Positions 1 through 5,500 of a DNA stretch of 6,964 nt are shown here, piece by piece (positions within the stretch are counted from its first letter, which is position 1; the number at the start of each line of letters is the position of its first letter). The stretch covers positions 1 through 6,964 of the forward strand of contig JAWVEV010000064.1 in assembly GCA_033856535.1 (NCBI GenBank), read 5' to 3'. Origin of the DNA: JAWVEV01 sp033856535. Its GTDB lineage: Bacteria; Actinomycetota; Thermoleophilia; Miltoncostaeales; Miltoncostaeaceae. A model generated the notes under the pieces. The model ran no database searches and was not told where the DNA came from. It saw only the letters and a list, made by a program, of their open reading frames with translations. The position numbers were made by a program, and so were the translations under genes.

Positions 1-12
1 GCCCCCGCGCGG

Positions 13-46
13 GCCGTCCGCCCGCGGCAGGGGGCGGGGGGACGGC
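13..46 (-). terminator. Candidate GC-rich terminator hairpin after the small membrane-protein unit
   Basis: The arms GCCGTCC (13-19) and GGACGGC (40-46) are perfectly complementary. The stem extends inward by a further CCC/GGG (21-23 with 36-38) after one G-G mismatch. It lies about 22 nt beyond the stop codon of the 48-aa minus-strand gene, where a terminator would be expected. There is no T-run, and the segment is so GC-rich that a chance stem is quite possible. Confidence 0.35.
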
Positions 47-68
47 GCCGGCGGGCGTGGCCTCCGCC

Positions 69-215
69 TCAGAAGACGAACATCAGGAGCGCCACCACCA
101 GCAGCAGGAACAGCAGCGGGTGGAACGCGATCCCGAGGCCGATCGCGATGACCGCGATCAGCAGCGCGATCATCAGCCGCGCCGCCATGCTCAGGGTGCT
201 GCCGATCAGACCCAT
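69..215 (-). CDS. Small hydrophobic membrane protein, 48 aa, unrecognised
   Basis: This gene of 48 codons plus TGA has an ATG start preceded by a perfect AGGAGGT Shine-Dalgarno at a 7-nt spacing, which is the main reason to call it. The protein is almost entirely hydrophobic. A first helix covers about residues 8-30 (Met, Ala, Leu, Ile-rich, with one Arg at 13). A short break at F31-H32-P33 precedes a second Leu/Val-rich stretch at about 34-48. It is therefore either a helical hairpin or one long bent membrane segment, ending at Phe48 with almost no soluble part. It begins 33 nt after the stop of the DUF6458-like gene on the same strand and is probably co-transcribed with it. I do not recognise a family. 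The role is unknown; membrane location is inferred from composition. Confidence 0.7.
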   Translation of the reverse strand: MGLIGSTLSMAARLMIALLIAVIAIGLGIAFHPLLFLLLVVALLMFVF

Positions 216-222
216 CCCTGGG

Positions 223-229
223 ACCTCCT
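223..229 (-). promoter_or_regulatory. Perfect Shine-Dalgarno deciding the 48-aa gene start
   Basis: The minus strand reads AGGAGGT followed by a 7-nt spacer (TCCCAGGG region) and ATG at 215-213. This is full complementarity to the 16S anti-Shine-Dalgarno core. It is the strongest ribosome binding site in the window and supports a very short gene that length filters would drop. Confidence 0.75.
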
Positions 230-248
230 CTTAGGTGTCGTCCGAGGG

Positions 249-491
249 CTAGAAGCCCTCATCCACGTGCTCGACCCGCCGGTAGCCCCGGCCCTGGTCG
301 TCCTCGACGCGCTCGCTGCGCACGCGCCGGCGGGGACCCCACACGACGAGCGACCACAGCAGCCCGACGGCGCCCACCGCCATCAGGATCACTCCGACGG
401 TCTCGAGCGCGACGCCCTGGACGTCGATCTCGACCGCCCAGGTCAGGATCGCGCCGACCGCGATCAAAAAGAGGCTGACTCCGATTCCCAT
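249..491 (-). CDS. DUF6458-like small membrane protein, 80 aa
   Basis: The N-terminus MGIGVSLFLIAVGAILTWAV, followed by a V-D-V-Q-G-V segment and a second hydrophobic stretch, matches my recollection of the DUF6458 family of short actinobacterial membrane proteins. Helix 1 covers about residues 3-20. A short acidic loop (E21, D23) follows, and helix 2 covers about residues 31-51 and ends in W51-G-P. The tail (54-80) is soluble and highly charged, with an Arg cluster at 54-58 followed by many Asp/Glu. The positive cluster just after helix 2 suggests a cytoplasmic tail. The function of the family is unknown. The ATG start is supported by GGAGGT about 9 nt upstream, with a second GGAGG closer in. 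The 160-aa gene upstream stops 81 nt before this start; the 48-aa membrane protein follows 33 nt downstream. Confidence 0.85.
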   Translation of the reverse strand: MGIGVSLFLIAVGAILTWAVEIDVQGVALETVGVILMAVGAVGLLWSLVVWGPRRRVRSERVEDDQGRGYRRVEHVDEGF

Positions 492-572
492 GCCTCCACC
501 ACCTCCATCCGTGTCGATTGCCGGGATTGGCTACCCGGGCGGAGGCGGGGCGACGCGAACCTCAGAGATCCT

Positions 573-1055
573 TTACATCCCCACCCCGGGGCCGAGCGCC
601 TCGGGAGCGAGGCGCAGCCGGATCGACTCGGCGCGCGCGGCGAGGGCGCCGGCCCGCTCCGCGCGCCCGCCGGGATCGGCGCCCGCGATCACGTTCCCCG
701 CGTCGAGCGAGGCCCAGCGGGCCCGGACCCCCTCGAGGACCATCGCCAGGCCCTCGAGCTCCACCAGCGGGCTGATCGGTGACCGGCGCACCAGCGTGCC
801 GTTCGGCTTGAGCCGGCCCGCGAGCTCGGCCGCGCCGCCGAGCGCCGGCTTCACGCGCGGGCGGCGGATGTCGCGCTCGTCCATCAGCAGGTGGACCGCC
901 TTGCGGTCGGCCCCGAGCGCCTCGCGCACCTCGCCCAGCAGCACGGTCAGCTCGGGGCCGGCGCGCCGCGCCATGCGCTTGGCCAGCGCCGCGCCGGCCG
1001 TGAGCAGGACGAGGTGGTCGCCCAGGTAGGTCGCGAGCAGGCGCGAGCGGTGCAT
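573..1055 (-). CDS. Uncharacterised all-helical protein, 160 aa
   Basis: No catalytic motif, signal peptide or membrane segment is visible. Residues 1-60 form amphipathic helices (a Y10-L-G-D-H start, then Leu/Ala/Arg heptad-like spacing). A basic linker at 61-70 leads to helices at about 71-84 and 96-118, and an Arg/Ala-rich helix at about 130-150. The segment G80-R-L-K-P-N-G, followed by S92-P-I-S-P-L-V-E-L-E-G-L, is the most motif-like part. From memory it resembles a family of hypothetical proteins common in Thermoleophilia, with a four-helix-bundle look. I cannot assign a function, and no metal-ligand ExxH pair of the ferritin type is evident. The ATG start has GAGGGAG about 5 nt upstream. 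The gene lies 61 nt downstream of the CMD-like gene on the same strand, so it could be the third gene of the ppc unit. Confidence 0.75.
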   Translation of the reverse strand: MHRSRLLATYLGDHLVLLTAGAALAKRMARRAGPELTVLLGEVREALGADRKAVHLLMDERDIRRPRVKPALGGAAELAGRLKPNGTLVRRSPISPLVELEGLAMVLEGVRARWASLDAGNVIAGADPGGRAERAGALAARAESIRLRLAPEALGPGVGM

Positions 1056-1116
1056 CTGTCTCCCTCGTCGTGGGTCCGCCCGGGTGATGCCCCCCGCCGG
1101 GGCGGGCGACGCGGGA

Positions 1117-1503
1117 TCAGCCTGCGGCGGCGTCGGCCTCGGCGAAGACCTGGCGGATCGCCGAGATGCCGTTCAGAGCGGCGGGAAAGCCGGCGTAGAC
1201 CGCCATCTGGATGACCACCTCGACCAGCTCCTCCCGCGTGACGCCCACGTTCAGCGCGGCCCGCAGGTGGACCCGCAGCTGACGCTCGGCGGTCCCGAGG
1301 GCGGTCAGCGCCGCCACCGTCGCGATCTCTCGCTCCCGCAGCCCCAGGCCCGGGCGCCCGTAGACGTCCCCGAAGCCGAAGGCGACCACCATCTTCTCCA
1401 GGTCAGGCGCGAGGTCGCCGAGCTTGTCCTGCAGCTGCTCCGCCATGGCCGGGTCGAGCTCGCGGAGCACCTCGAGGCCCCGCTCGTAGCGGTCCGCCGC
1501 CAC
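1117..1503 (-). CDS. Carboxymuconolactone decarboxylase (CMD) family protein, 128 aa
   Basis: The protein spans one gamma-CMD domain. Diagnostic segments are F42-G-F-G-D-V-Y-G-R-P-G-L (about 42-53), R56-E-R-E-I-A-T-V-A-A-L (56-66), L77-R-V-H-L-R-A-A-L-N-V-G-V-T-R-E-E-L (77-93) and V102-Y-A-G-F-P-A-A-L-N (102-111). Length and motifs match PcaC-type proteins (about 130 aa), which decarboxylate gamma-carboxymuconolactone in the protocatechuate branch of the beta-ketoadipate pathway. Many relatives have other or unknown roles, and no other pca gene is visible here, so the substrate is unassigned. The protein has no cysteine at all, which excludes the AhpD CxxC peroxidase chemistry of other family members. 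The GTG start begins 2 nt after the ppc TAG and lacks a good Shine-Dalgarno at normal spacing, which implies translational coupling to ppc. Confidence 0.87.
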   Translation of the reverse strand: MAADRYERGLEVLRELDPAMAEQLQDKLGDLAPDLEKMVVAFGFGDVYGRPGLGLREREIATVAALTALGTAERQLRVHLRAALNVGVTREELVEVVIQMAVYAGFPAALNGISAIRQVFAEADAAAG

Positions 1504-1505
1504 GG

Positions 1506-4364
1506 CTAGCCCGTGTTCCTGAGGCCGGCCGCGATGCCGCTCACGCTGAGCAGCAGCGGGTGGCCGAGCTCCTCGCGGGCGTCCTCGGGCGCCTCGCGCA
1601 GCGCGCGCAGGAGGCGGATCTGGATGTAGTGGATCGGGTCGATGTACGGGTTCCTCAGCTGGATCGAGCGTTGCAGGTACGGCTTGTCGGCGAGGAGCTC
1701 GTGCCGGCCGACCACCGCCAGCAGGCCGGCGCAGGTGGCGGTGAACTCGCCCTCCACCTTGCCCCAGATGCGCTCGCGCAACGCCGGATCGGACACCAGC
1801 GCGGCGTAGCGGTGGGCGATCCGCATGTCGGCCTTGGCCACGGTCATGTGGCAGTTGTCCACCACCGCCCGCCACCAGGGCCACTCGGCGTACATCTCGC
1901 GGAGCACCGCGAGGCCCCCGCGGTAGCGCCCGATGAAGTCGCCGAGCGCGCGGCCCACCCCGTACCAGGACGGCAGCAGGTGGCGGTTCTGCATCCAGGC
2001 GAACACCCACGGGATGGCCCGCAGCTCCTCCACCCGCAGCGCCCCGGCCGAGCCCGAGCGCCGGGCCGGCCGCGAGCCCACGTGCAGCATCTCGAGCTCG
2101 CGGATGGGGCTGGCCTCCAGGAAGTAGCGGATGAAGTCCGGGTCGTCGTGCACCAGCGAGCGGTAGTGCGCCAGCGACGTCTCGGCCAGCTCGGCCATCG
2201 CCTCGTCCCAGACCCGCCGGCGGCCGGTGAACCCGCGCGCCTCCTCCTCCTGCAGGGTCCGGAGCAGCACCGCGGCGGCCAGGGAGTCCAGGTTGCGCTC
2301 GGCGATCGGCGCCAGGCCGTACTTCTGGAAGATCACCTCGCCCTGCTCGGTGATCCGGATGCGCCCGTCCAGGCTGCCGACCGGGCCGCCCATGATGGCC
2401 GAGTAGGTGGAGCCGCCCCCGCGGCTGGCGGTGCCGCCGCGGCCGTGGAAGAGCGTCAGCGTGACCCGGTTGAGCCGGCAGATGTCCACCAGCCGCTCCT
2501 GGGCCAGGAAGAGCTCCCAATTGGCGGTCAGGTAGCCGCCGTCCTTGTTCGAGTCGGAGTAGCCGACCATCACCACCTGGCGGTTGCCACGGGCCTCGAC
2601 GTTGCGCATGTAGGCCGGCAGGCGGAAGAGCTCTCGCATGACCTCGGGCGAGCGGCGCAGGTCGTCGATCGACTCGAACAGCGGCACCACGTCGATGTCG
2701 GAGGAGGCTCCGCCGTCCGGGCCGGGCCGGTAGAGGCCGGCGCCGCGCGCCAGCAGCTGCACGGCGAGCAGGTCCGAGGGCTGGCGGGTGAAGCTGACGA
2801 TCACCGTGCCGGCGGCGGCGGGGCCGTGCTCGAGCACGGCCTCGTGCAGCGCATCGAAGCTTCGGCGGATCTCCGAGGTCACGCCGGGGTCGTCGGGCCC
2901 GGCCGGCGGCTCGGGCGCCTCCAGCAGGCCCTGGAGCAGCTCCGAGCGCTCCTCCTCGGTGCGCGCCCCGTAGCCCTCCGGGGTCTCGCCGAGCCACTCG
3001 GCGACCGCCCGGTGCAGCCGGTCGGAGTGCTGGCGCATGTCGAGGCGCGCGAGGTGCAGCGCGAAGATCCGGGCCTGGCGGGCGATCCGCTCCACGCTGC
3101 GGTCGGCCACCCGGCCCGCCCGGTTGGCCGCCAGCGAGCGCTCGATCAGCTCCAGGTCGGCGACCAGCTCGGCGGCGTCGCGGTAGGGCAGCTCGCCGGC
3201 CGGGTCGAGCCGCTCCCACATGAGCGAGAGCTTGCGCCGGTAGGGCTCGCGGGCGTTGCGGTCGCCGATGTCGGCCACCGTGCGCGGCATCGCCGCCTCG
3301 TCGGTCGCGATCGAGGCCAGGAGCTCCTCGCTGACGCCGGTCAGGCGGATCGAGATGCCGAGGCTCTCGGCCAGCCCGCGCAGCCGGTCGCGCATGAGCT
3401 TGACCGCCAGCTCGCGGTGCAGCGCCAGCGCGTCGCGGAAGACCTCGGGCGTGACGTAGGGGTTGCCGTCCTGATCGCCGCCGGCCCACGAGCCGAAGCG
3501 CAGGAAGGCCTTGGGCGCCTCGAGCTCGGGGTAGTGGCGGGCCAGCAGCCGCTCGAGCTCCTCCTCGACGAGCCCCACCGCGTCGTAGAGCACCTCCTGG
3601 AAGAAGAAGAGCCCCCGCCGCACCTCGTCGATCACGCGCGGCTTGGCCGAGCGCATCGCGTCGGTCTGCCAGAGGATCGTGATCTCCTCGAGCAGCCGGT
3701 CCACCACCTCGCGGCGCTCGCGCGGCGAGCGGCCGGCGTCGTCCAGCTCGTCCAGGCAGCGCGCGACGAGCATGTGCTTGGCCAGCACCGTCCGCCGCGA
3801 GATCTCGGTCGGATGGGCGGTCATGACCAGCTCGATCGCGAGCTTGCCCAGCACCTCGCGCACCCGCTCGGCGGGCACCTCGCGCGCGGTCAGCTCGGCG
3901 AAGGCCGCGGCCAGGCTCTCGGCCTGCACCCGGTGGGCGTCCTCCCGCTCGGCGTCGCGCAGGCGCCGGCGGCGCACGCGGTGGTGCTGCTCGGCCGTGT
4001 TGACCAGCTGGAAGTAGACCGAGAACGCCCGGATGACCCCGACGAGCTCGCTCGCCTCCATCCCCTCCACGGCGCCGGCCAGCTCCGCGTCGAGCCGGGT
4101 CGTCTCCTCGGCGTCGAGCTCGCCGCCGCGCAGGGTCTTGGCCAGCCCGCGCAGCCCTTCCTCGGCGGCGAAGAGCGCCTCGCCGCCCTGCTCGACCAGC
4201 ACCTGCCCGAGCAGGCGGCCGAGGAACGAGATGTCCGTGCGGAGCTCGACGTCCGGATCGCCGGGCGTGGGGGCGGCGCCCGCGAGCGCGTCGGTCGGCG
4301 CCGGCTCGTCGACGGCCCGCGACGCGGGCAGGTCGGTCTCGCGCGTCTCGCTGCGGTCGGTCAT
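1506..4364 (-). CDS. ppc: Phosphoenolpyruvate carboxylase, 952 aa
   Basis: This cytosolic anaplerotic enzyme converts PEP plus bicarbonate to oxaloacetate and phosphate, feeding the TCA cycle and aspartate-family synthesis. Length and motifs are those of full-size bacterial PEPC. The catalytic histidine is H184 in V180-M-T-A-H-P-T-E (E. coli His138). F290-G-S-W-A-G-G-D-Q-D-G-N-P lies at 290-302 and L438-A-R-L-D-M-R-Q-H-S at 438-447. Also present are G601-Y-S-D-S-N-K-D-G-G (601-610), the glycine-rich loop H640-G-R-G-G, T672-E-Q-G-E, G763-S-R-P-A-R-R, L781-R-A-I-P-W-V-F-A-W and the C-terminal L948-R-N-T-G. Residues matching the E. coli aspartate inhibition site (R587, K773, R832, N881) appear as R642, K844, R904 and N950, so feedback inhibition by aspartate or malate is likely. 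Residues 1-40 form a Pro/Ala/acidic extension without the plant phosphorylation motif. GGGAGG precedes the ATG. The gene diverges from the hydrolase and overlaps nothing. Confidence 0.97.
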   Translation of the reverse strand: MTDRSETRETDLPASRAVDEPAPTDALAGAAPTPGDPDVELRTDISFLGRLLGQVLVEQGGEALFAAEEGLRGLAKTLRGGELDAEETTRLDAELAGAVEGMEASELVGVIRAFSVYFQLVNTAEQHHRVRRRRLRDAEREDAHRVQAESLAAAFAELTAREVPAERVREVLGKLAIELVMTAHPTEISRRTVLAKHMLVARCLDELDDAGRSPRERREVVDRLLEEITILWQTDAMRSAKPRVIDEVRRGLFFFQEVLYDAVGLVEEELERLLARHYPELEAPKAFLRFGSWAGGDQDGNPYVTPEVFRDALALHRELAVKLMRDRLRGLAESLGISIRLTGVSEELLASIATDEAAMPRTVADIGDRNAREPYRRKLSLMWERLDPAGELPYRDAAELVADLELIERSLAANRAGRVADRSVERIARQARIFALHLARLDMRQHSDRLHRAVAEWLGETPEGYGARTEEERSELLQGLLEAPEPPAGPDDPGVTSEIRRSFDALHEAVLEHGPAAAGTVIVSFTRQPSDLLAVQLLARGAGLYRPGPDGGASSDIDVVPLFESIDDLRRSPEVMRELFRLPAYMRNVEARGNRQVVMVGYSDSNKDGGYLTANWELFLAQERLVDICRLNRVTLTLFHGRGGTASRGGGSTYSAIMGGPVGSLDGRIRITEQGEVIFQKYGLAPIAERNLDSLAAAVLLRTLQEEEARGFTGRRRVWDEAMAELAETSLAHYRSLVHDDPDFIRYFLEASPIRELEMLHVGSRPARRSGSAGALRVEELRAIPWVFAWMQNRHLLPSWYGVGRALGDFIGRYRGGLAVLREMYAEWPWWRAVVDNCHMTVAKADMRIAHRYAALVSDPALRERIWGKVEGEFTATCAGLLAVVGRHELLADKPYLQRSIQLRNPYIDPIHYIQIRLLRALREAPEDAREELGHPLLLSVSGIAAGLRNTG

Positions 4365-4399
4365 CCGATCCTCCCTGGGCGCGCCGGCGGTTCGGAGGG

Positions 4400-4405
4400 A
4401 TCGTA
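4400..4405 (-). promoter_or_regulatory. Candidate -10 box of the ppc promoter
   Basis: The minus strand reads TACGAT, four of six matches to TATAAT including the key T1, A2 and T6. It would place the transcription start near 4393, about 28 nt before the ATG, leaving room for the GGGAGG ribosome site. No good -35 is present: 17 nt upstream is GGTCGC, half of a palindrome at 4419-4428. The call rests on position and hexamer only. Confidence 0.4.
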
Positions 4406-4418
4406 ATCGGCGAGGGCG

Positions 4419-4428
4419 GGTCGCGACC
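4419..4428. promoter_or_regulatory. Perfect 10-bp palindrome between divergent promoters, possible operator
   Basis: GGTCGCGACC is perfectly self-complementary and lies in the 89-bp spacer between ppc and the hydrolase gene. It falls where the -35 elements of both candidate promoters would be, and neither -35 resembles TTGACA. A bound regulator could therefore act on both genes. In DNA this GC-rich a 10-bp palindrome is not rare, so this is only suggestive. Confidence 0.3.
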
Positions 4429-4440
4429 GGGCGTCCCGGG

Positions 4441-4446
4441 TAGTGT
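4441..4446 (+). promoter_or_regulatory. Candidate leaderless -10 box of the hydrolase gene
   Basis: TAGTGT fits the actinobacterial TANNNT -10 pattern and ends exactly 7 nt before the GTG start at 4454, which puts the transcription start at or next to the start codon. There is no Shine-Dalgarno ahead of the GTG, as expected for a leaderless mRNA. The -35 position at a 17-nt spacing (GGGTCG) is poor, which is usual for this promoter type. Confidence 0.55.
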
Positions 4447-4453
4447 CCCCAGC

Positions 4454-5371
4454 GTGCTCGAGGCCCGGCTCAGCCGCCGCCGACTGCTGGCCGCGGCCCT
4501 CGCGGGGCTGGTGGCCGTCCTCCTGCTGGCCTCGTGCGGCGGCGAGGGCGAGGGCGCCCGCACCGGCGAGGGCGCGAGCTACACGGTGCAGCGCGACGTG
4601 GACTACGGCGGCCCCGGGCTGCTGCTGGACGCCTATCTGCCGACCGACGGCGCCGCGAATCGGCGGGCGATCCTGATGTTCCACGGCGGCGCGTGGCGCG
4701 GGGGGAACCGGTCCTCCATGGCGCCGTTCGCGATCGCGGCCGCCGAGCGCGGCATGGCCGCCTTCACGGTGGGCTACCGGCTGGACGCCCCGCGCGCGCT
4801 GCCGGGCGAGCTGACCGACGCCCAGATGGCGGTCAACTTCGTGCGGACGCACGCGGCCGACTTCGGCGTGGACCCGGCGCGGATCGGCGCGCTGGGGTCG
4901 TCCGCCGGCGGACACCTGGCCGCGCTGATCGGCACCACCGGGCAGGGCCCGCTCACCGAGGGCATCCGGGTGAAGGCGGTGGCCACATGGTCCGGCCCGA
5001 TGGACCTGGTGGCCCTCAACACGCCCGACCCCACCTACCCCCCGGACTGCGGCCCGCCGACCTGCCTCAGCGCCCAGGCCTGGCAGGCGCTGCTGGTGAA
5101 CGTGATCGGCTGCAGCCTGATCCAGTGCCCCGGCACCTACGTGGCGCTCTCGCCGATCCGCCGCGTGACCCCCGATGACAGCCCGATGCTCCTGGTCAAC
5201 GCGATCGACGAGCTGGCGGTGCCGGTGGAGCAGGCGGTGGACATGCGCCGCGCGCTGCGGGGGGCCGGCGTCCAATACGAGATGTTCCTCATCCCGGGCC
5301 TGCTCCACGGCGACGCGTACGCCAACCTGGCGCTGGACCACACGCTGAGCTTCTTCGAGCGCCGCCTGTAG
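4454..5371 (+). CDS. Secreted lipoprotein alpha/beta hydrolase (esterase/lipase-like), 305 aa
   Basis: The N-terminus has S7-R-R-R-L-L, a twin-arginine-like motif, then a hydrophobic stretch (11-25) and a lipobox L25-A-S-C28. This predicts Tat or Sec export and lipid anchoring at Cys28, followed by a Gly/Glu linker. The hydrolase fold shows the oxyanion-hole motif H77-G-G-A-W and the nucleophile elbow G148-S-S-A-G with Ser150. The probable acid is D252 (A250-I-D-E-L-A-V-P) and the probable histidine is H285 (L284-H-G). HGG plus GxSxG is typical of the BD-FAE/hormone-sensitive-lipase type carboxylesterases, which cleave ester bonds; the substrate is not predictable. Cys199, 204, 220 and 225 sit in an insert before the acid and may form disulfides, in keeping with an extracytoplasmic site. 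The GTG start is chosen because it gives an intact signal peptide and matches a leaderless promoter. A hairpin follows the stop. Confidence 0.9.
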   Translation: MLEARLSRRRLLAAALAGLVAVLLLASCGGEGEGARTGEGASYTVQRDVDYGGPGLLLDAYLPTDGAANRRAILMFHGGAWRGGNRSSMAPFAIAAAERGMAAFTVGYRLDAPRALPGELTDAQMAVNFVRTHAADFGVDPARIGALGSSAGGHLAALIGTTGQGPLTEGIRVKAVATWSGPMDLVALNTPDPTYPPDCGPPTCLSAQAWQALLVNVIGCSLIQCPGTYVALSPIRRVTPDDSPMLLVNAIDELAVPVEQAVDMRRALRGAGVQYEMFLIPGLLHGDAYANLALDHTLSFFERRL

Positions 5372-5380
5372 GGCCCCGAC

Positions 5381-5407
5381 GCGGCCGAAGACCCTCTTCC
5401 GGCCCGC
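5381..5407 (+). terminator. Hairpin 10 nt after the hydrolase stop, probable terminator
   Basis: GGCCGAAGA (5383-5391) pairs with TCTTC plus GGCC (5395-5399 and 5401-5404) around a CCC loop, with C5400 bulged. The outer GC/GC pair (5381-5382 with 5406-5407) extends the stem past a second bulge. Position right after the stop suggests transcription termination or mRNA 3'-end protection. There is no T-run, which is common for actinobacterial terminators. Confidence 0.5.
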
Positions 5408-5464
5408 CATCTCCGCAGAACCTCACGATCGGCGCCGTTTCACGGCTTGGAACACCCGACCCCG

Positions 5465-5493
5465 TTGACAAGACGTTTTGGCGTCGTCAGCGT
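5465..5493 (+). promoter_or_regulatory. Promoter: exact TTGACA, 17-nt spacer, CAGCGT
   Basis: TTGACA (5465-5470) is an exact -35 consensus, and CAGCGT (5488-5493) lies after a spacer of exactly 17 nt. CAGCGT is one base from the TANNNT pattern of actinobacterial -10 boxes. Seven nt then separate it from a GTG at 5501, the same distance as TAGTGT to GTG in the upstream hydrolase gene. The region around the -35 (AGACGTTTT) is locally AT-richer than its surroundings, as promoters are. Confidence 0.55.
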
Positions 5494-5500
5494 CCCGCAG

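Noticed and set aside
492..572. Search for a promoter of the DUF6458-like unit
   Set aside because: No convincing -35/-10 pair at 16-19 nt spacing was found on the minus strand, so whether this unit has its own promoter or reads through from the 160-aa gene is left open.
57..782. Plus-strand Gln/Asp/Arg/His-rich 241-aa frame over the small membrane-protein genes
   Set aside because: The composition is typical of antisense reading of hydrophobic genes, there is no ribosome site, and three better-supported minus-strand genes are overlapped.
1093..1106. CCCGC/GCGGG hairpin between the CMD gene and the 160-aa gene as a terminator
   Set aside because: The stem is only 5 bp in a very GC-rich spacer, with no T-run. 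It is too weak to break the possible operon.
1560..4406. A plus-strand open frame of more than 900 codons opposite ppc
   Set aside because: Its product is a low-complexity run of Ala, Arg, Gly, His, Leu and Gln with no domain. It is the usual antisense shadow of a GC-rich gene, and the minus-strand frame encodes a complete PEP carboxylase.
1117..4563. One long minus-strand frame joining the CMD gene to an extra 1000 codons upstream
   Set aside because: The upstream part is Arg/Ala/Gly-rich and overlaps ppc in another frame. Only the last 128 codons have family motifs, and the GTG at 1503 fits the normal length of the family.
4361..5410. Minus-strand 349-aa frame opposite the hydrolase
   Set aside because: It is His/Gly/Arg-rich without motifs and lies opposite a hydrolase with an intact lipobox, oxyanion motif and GxSxG.
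5449..5477. GGAAC plus CGTT as an ECF sigma-factor promoter ahead of the small membrane-protein gene
   Set aside because: The two elements are 20 nt apart, longer than the 16-18 nt usual for such promoters, and a better TTGACA-based promoter overlaps the site.
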